Assembly (NCBI GenBank): GCA_020636645.1
Contig: JACJXO010000006.1
Coordinates: forward strand, 1-64,000
Direction: 5' to 3'
Source: Chitinophagales bacterium
GTDB taxonomy: Bacteria > Bacteroidota > Bacteroidia > Chitinophagales > BACL12
Length of the DNA: 64,000 nucleotides
How positions within the stretch are numbered: the first letter of the stretch is position 1; every line of letters begins with the position of its first letter. The translations under genes and the position numbers were made by a program. Shown here piece by piece: positions 62,368 to 64,000 of the stretch. The notes beneath the pieces are model-generated. The model ran no database searches, was not told the DNA's origin, and worked only from the letters and a program-made list of their open reading frames with translations.

Positions 62368-62493
62368 AAGGTGCATTTGAATGTATTAACCGATCAGAGT
62401 AGCATTTTTATTTATCATTCAAAAACTTTACCAATTTTTTAAGCATAACGCAATCAATCCTGAAAATATTTTCCAAATTGAACTAACCCATTC

Positions 62494-62501
62494 TAAATTT
62501 G
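62494..62501 (+). promoter_or_regulatory. -7 box immediately before the GNAT gene
   Basis: TAAATTTG matches TAnnTTTG and ends 6 nt before the GTG at 62508, again implying little or no leader. Confidence 0.4.
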
Positions 62502-62507
62502 TGCGCC

Positions 62508-63014
62508 GTGGGTGCTACGTATATTATTGAAACCATTCGCTGCAGGCTTCGTCCTCTGGAGCCTGATGACGCTGAAAAGATGTATGCATTAAACCTGGAT
62601 CCGGAGGTGATCAGGTTTACCGGAGATGCCTCTTTCAGCAGTGTAGATGAAGCCCGGACCTTCCTAAAAGCATATGATCAGTATAAGAAGTATGGCATAG
62701 GCAGATGGGTGGTAGAGCGGAAGGAAGACAAAGAGGTGATAGGTTGGTGTGGACTGAAATTCCATCCGGACGATGATCTGTATGATATTGGATACAGGTT
62801 TTTCAGGAAGTACTGGGGCCAGGGCTACGCAACTGAAACAGCCGGAGCCTGTCTGCGATACGGCAGGGAGCAGCTTGGGCTAGCTGAAGTGTACGCCCAT
62901 GCCATGACCGGCAATATTGCGTCGTGGAAAGTGCTGGAAAAACTTGGAATGAAGCGAATGGAGGAGATCATGATGGACGGTGAGCCGGCTTATCTGTATA
63001 AGGTACAATTCTAA
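62508..63014 (+). CDS. GNAT acetyltransferase (RimJ/RimL type)
   Basis: About 168 residues from GTG at 62508; a TTG at 62499 is possible but lies inside the promoter box. ETIRCRLRPLEPDDAEKMYAL is the usual N-terminus of this subfamily, RKYWGQGYATETAGACLRYG is the acetyl-CoA loop (Q-x-x-G-x-A), and NIASWKVLEKLGMKR is motif B. It converges with comM by a 4-nt overlap. The substrate, an amine of a protein or small molecule, is unknown. Confidence 0.9.
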   Translation: MGATYIIETIRCRLRPLEPDDAEKMYALNLDPEVIRFTGDASFSSVDEARTFLKAYDQYKKYGIGRWVVERKEDKEVIGWCGLKFHPDDDLYDIGYRFFRKYWGQGYATETAGACLRYGREQLGLAEVYAHAMTGNIASWKVLEKLGMKRMEEIMMDGEPAYLYKVQF

Positions 63015-64000
63015 CCGGCCCAGTTTTCTCTGTCCAGACTTCTGAATTGTATGGCTTCTGCGAGGTGTTCAATACGTATATCAGAAGCGTCTGCAAGATC
63101 TGCTATCGTTCTGGCTACTTTCAGGATCCTGTCATAGGCTCTTGCTGACAAGCCCAGTCTTTCCATAGCTTTATTGAGCAGCATTTGACCTGGTTGATCT
63201 ATCCGGCACCATTCACGCACAGCAGAAGAGGGAAGCAAAGCATTGGATCCATAACTACCTGATGCATATCTGTGTTCCTGGATCTCTCTTGCCCTTATGA
63301 CCCTGTCTCTGATGGATGCACTTTTCTCTTCTTCTTTAACTGCGGTCAGTTCTTCAATGGCAACAGGTGTTACTTCCACATGCAGGTCAATGCGATCCAG
63401 TAATGGTCCTGAGATTTTATTGAGATATCGTTGTACGACACCCGGACCGCAAACACAATCTTTTTCCGGATGGTTGTAGTAGCCGCAAGGACAAGGGTTC
63501 ATACTGGCGATCAGCATGAAGTTGGCGGGATAGTCAACAGAAAAGCGGGCTCTTGAAATGGTCACTTTCCTTTCTTCCATAGGTTGCCGGAGCACTTCAA
63601 GGGCATTTCGACGAAATTCAGGCAGTTCATCCAGAAAAAGAACTCCATTGTGTGCCAGGGAGATCTCTCCCGGTTGGGGATTATTTCCACCACCCACAAG
63701 AGCCACATCGCTGACAGTATGATGCGGCGAACGGAAGGGGCGATTATACATCAGTGAAGCACCGTGCCCCAGCTTTCCTGCCACAGAATGGATCTTGGTA
63801 GTTTCAAGAGCTTCATGGAGTGTCAGGGGTGGCAGGATGGTAGGCATTCTTTTAGCCAGCATGGTTTTTCCAGCGCCCGGTGGGCCGATGAGGATCACGT
63901 TATGTCCGCCGGCTGCTGCAATTTCCAGAGCCCGTTTGATATTTTCCTGACCTTTCACATCGCTGAAATCTACATCATGCTGACCAAGGTGGTGCATGAA
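63011..64000 (-). CDS. comM: ComM/YifB-family Mg-chelatase-like AAA+ ATPase (5'-truncated by window)
   Basis: The visible 330 residues are the C-terminal two thirds of a ~510-residue AAA+ protein; the frame stays open to the right edge, so the N-terminal Lon-like domain lies outside. Seen: Walker A LIGPPGAGKTMLAKRMP, Walker B GVLFLDELPEFRRNALE, the Cys-rich MNPCPCGYYNHPEKDCVC, and the C-terminal GLSARAYDRILKVARTIADL. ComM is a helicase that aids branch migration in natural transformation. Confidence 0.93.
   Translation of the reverse strand, partial: FMHHLGQHDVDFSDVKGQENIKRALEIAAAGGHNVILIGPPGAGKTMLAKRMPTILPPLTLHEALETTKIHSVAGKLGHGASLMYNRPFRSPHHTVSDVALVGGGNNPQPGEISLAHNGVLFLDELPEFRRNALEVLRQPMEERKVTISRARFSVDYPANFMLIASMNPCPCGYYNHPEKDCVCGPGVVQRYLNKISGPLLDRIDLHVEVTPVAIEELTAVKEEEKSASIRDRVIRAREIQEHRYASGSYGSNALLPSSAVREWCRIDQPGQMLLNKAMERLGLSARAYDRILKVARTIADLADASDIRIEHLAEAIQFRSLDRENWAG

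Overview
The window is chromosomal DNA from a member of the Bacteroidota. Evidence: several proteins tied to the type IX secretion system (T9SS), namely a PorP/SprF-type protein, a PorV/PorQ-like protein, two proteins with gliding-motility type B sorting domains and one with a type A sorting domain; a CarboxypepD-regulatory/TonB receptor; a long S16; and promoter elements of the Bacteroidota type TAnnTTTG. The exact family cannot be fixed from the sequence. Gene density is very high, with many ATGA/TGATG overlaps and convergent genes that touch. I see no tRNA, rRNA, insertion sequence, prophage or CRISPR, and no gene-free stretch longer than about 220 bp.

Layout. 1-300: the end of an unknown gene. 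300-2600 (minus): the rpsP-rimM-trmD-rplS ribosomal/tRNA-modification operon. 2690-18150 (minus): a 13-gene surface-polysaccharide locus. Read from its promoter end it encodes an SLBB outer-membrane export protein, a Wzz-type protein, an MBOAT O-acyltransferase with an SGNH partner, a Wzx flippase, two sulfotransferases, a Wzy-type polymerase, a beta-propeller protein, a sulfotransferase, one GT2 glycosyltransferase and two more sulfotransferases. Five sulfotransferases in one export locus suggest a heavily sulfated, probably acylated exopolymer.

18330-24860: housekeeping genes: metG, an S66 LD-carboxypeptidase, a rhodanese, a DUF3108 protein, a flippase-like membrane protein, ruvC, a HIT protein and greA. 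24930-33610 (minus): a three-gene surface module (TonB-dependent receptor, 1283-residue secreted protein, PorV-like barrel). 33740-35450 (minus): rsmA and a D-2-hydroxyacid dehydrogenase. 35500-40820 (plus): pdxA, then a lipid/translation operon DUF177-rpmF-fabH-efp-accB-accC. 40820-44330 (minus): purC and a large uncharacterised propeller protein, with a DUF423 gene divergent.

44820-52270 (minus): a T9SS-linked operon of two choice-of-anchor-L adhesin-like paralogues, a PorP/SprF protein and an OmpA/TPR/PD40 protein. The OmpA protein carries an extra C-terminal domain that looks like a catalytically dead retropepsin. 52400-55060 (minus): lgt and mtaB. 55120-64000: a cyclase-family enzyme, a secreted T9SS phospholipase-D-like protein, a second Wzx-like flippase, a tail-less ssb, a sixth sulfotransferase, a small zinc-ribbon protein, a transglutaminase-like protein, a GNAT and a partial comM.

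The points most worth following up are the sulfation-rich locus, the retropepsin-like OmpA tail, the receptor/giant-protein/PorV module, and promoter elements placed 6-7 nt before start codons, which suggest leaderless mRNAs.
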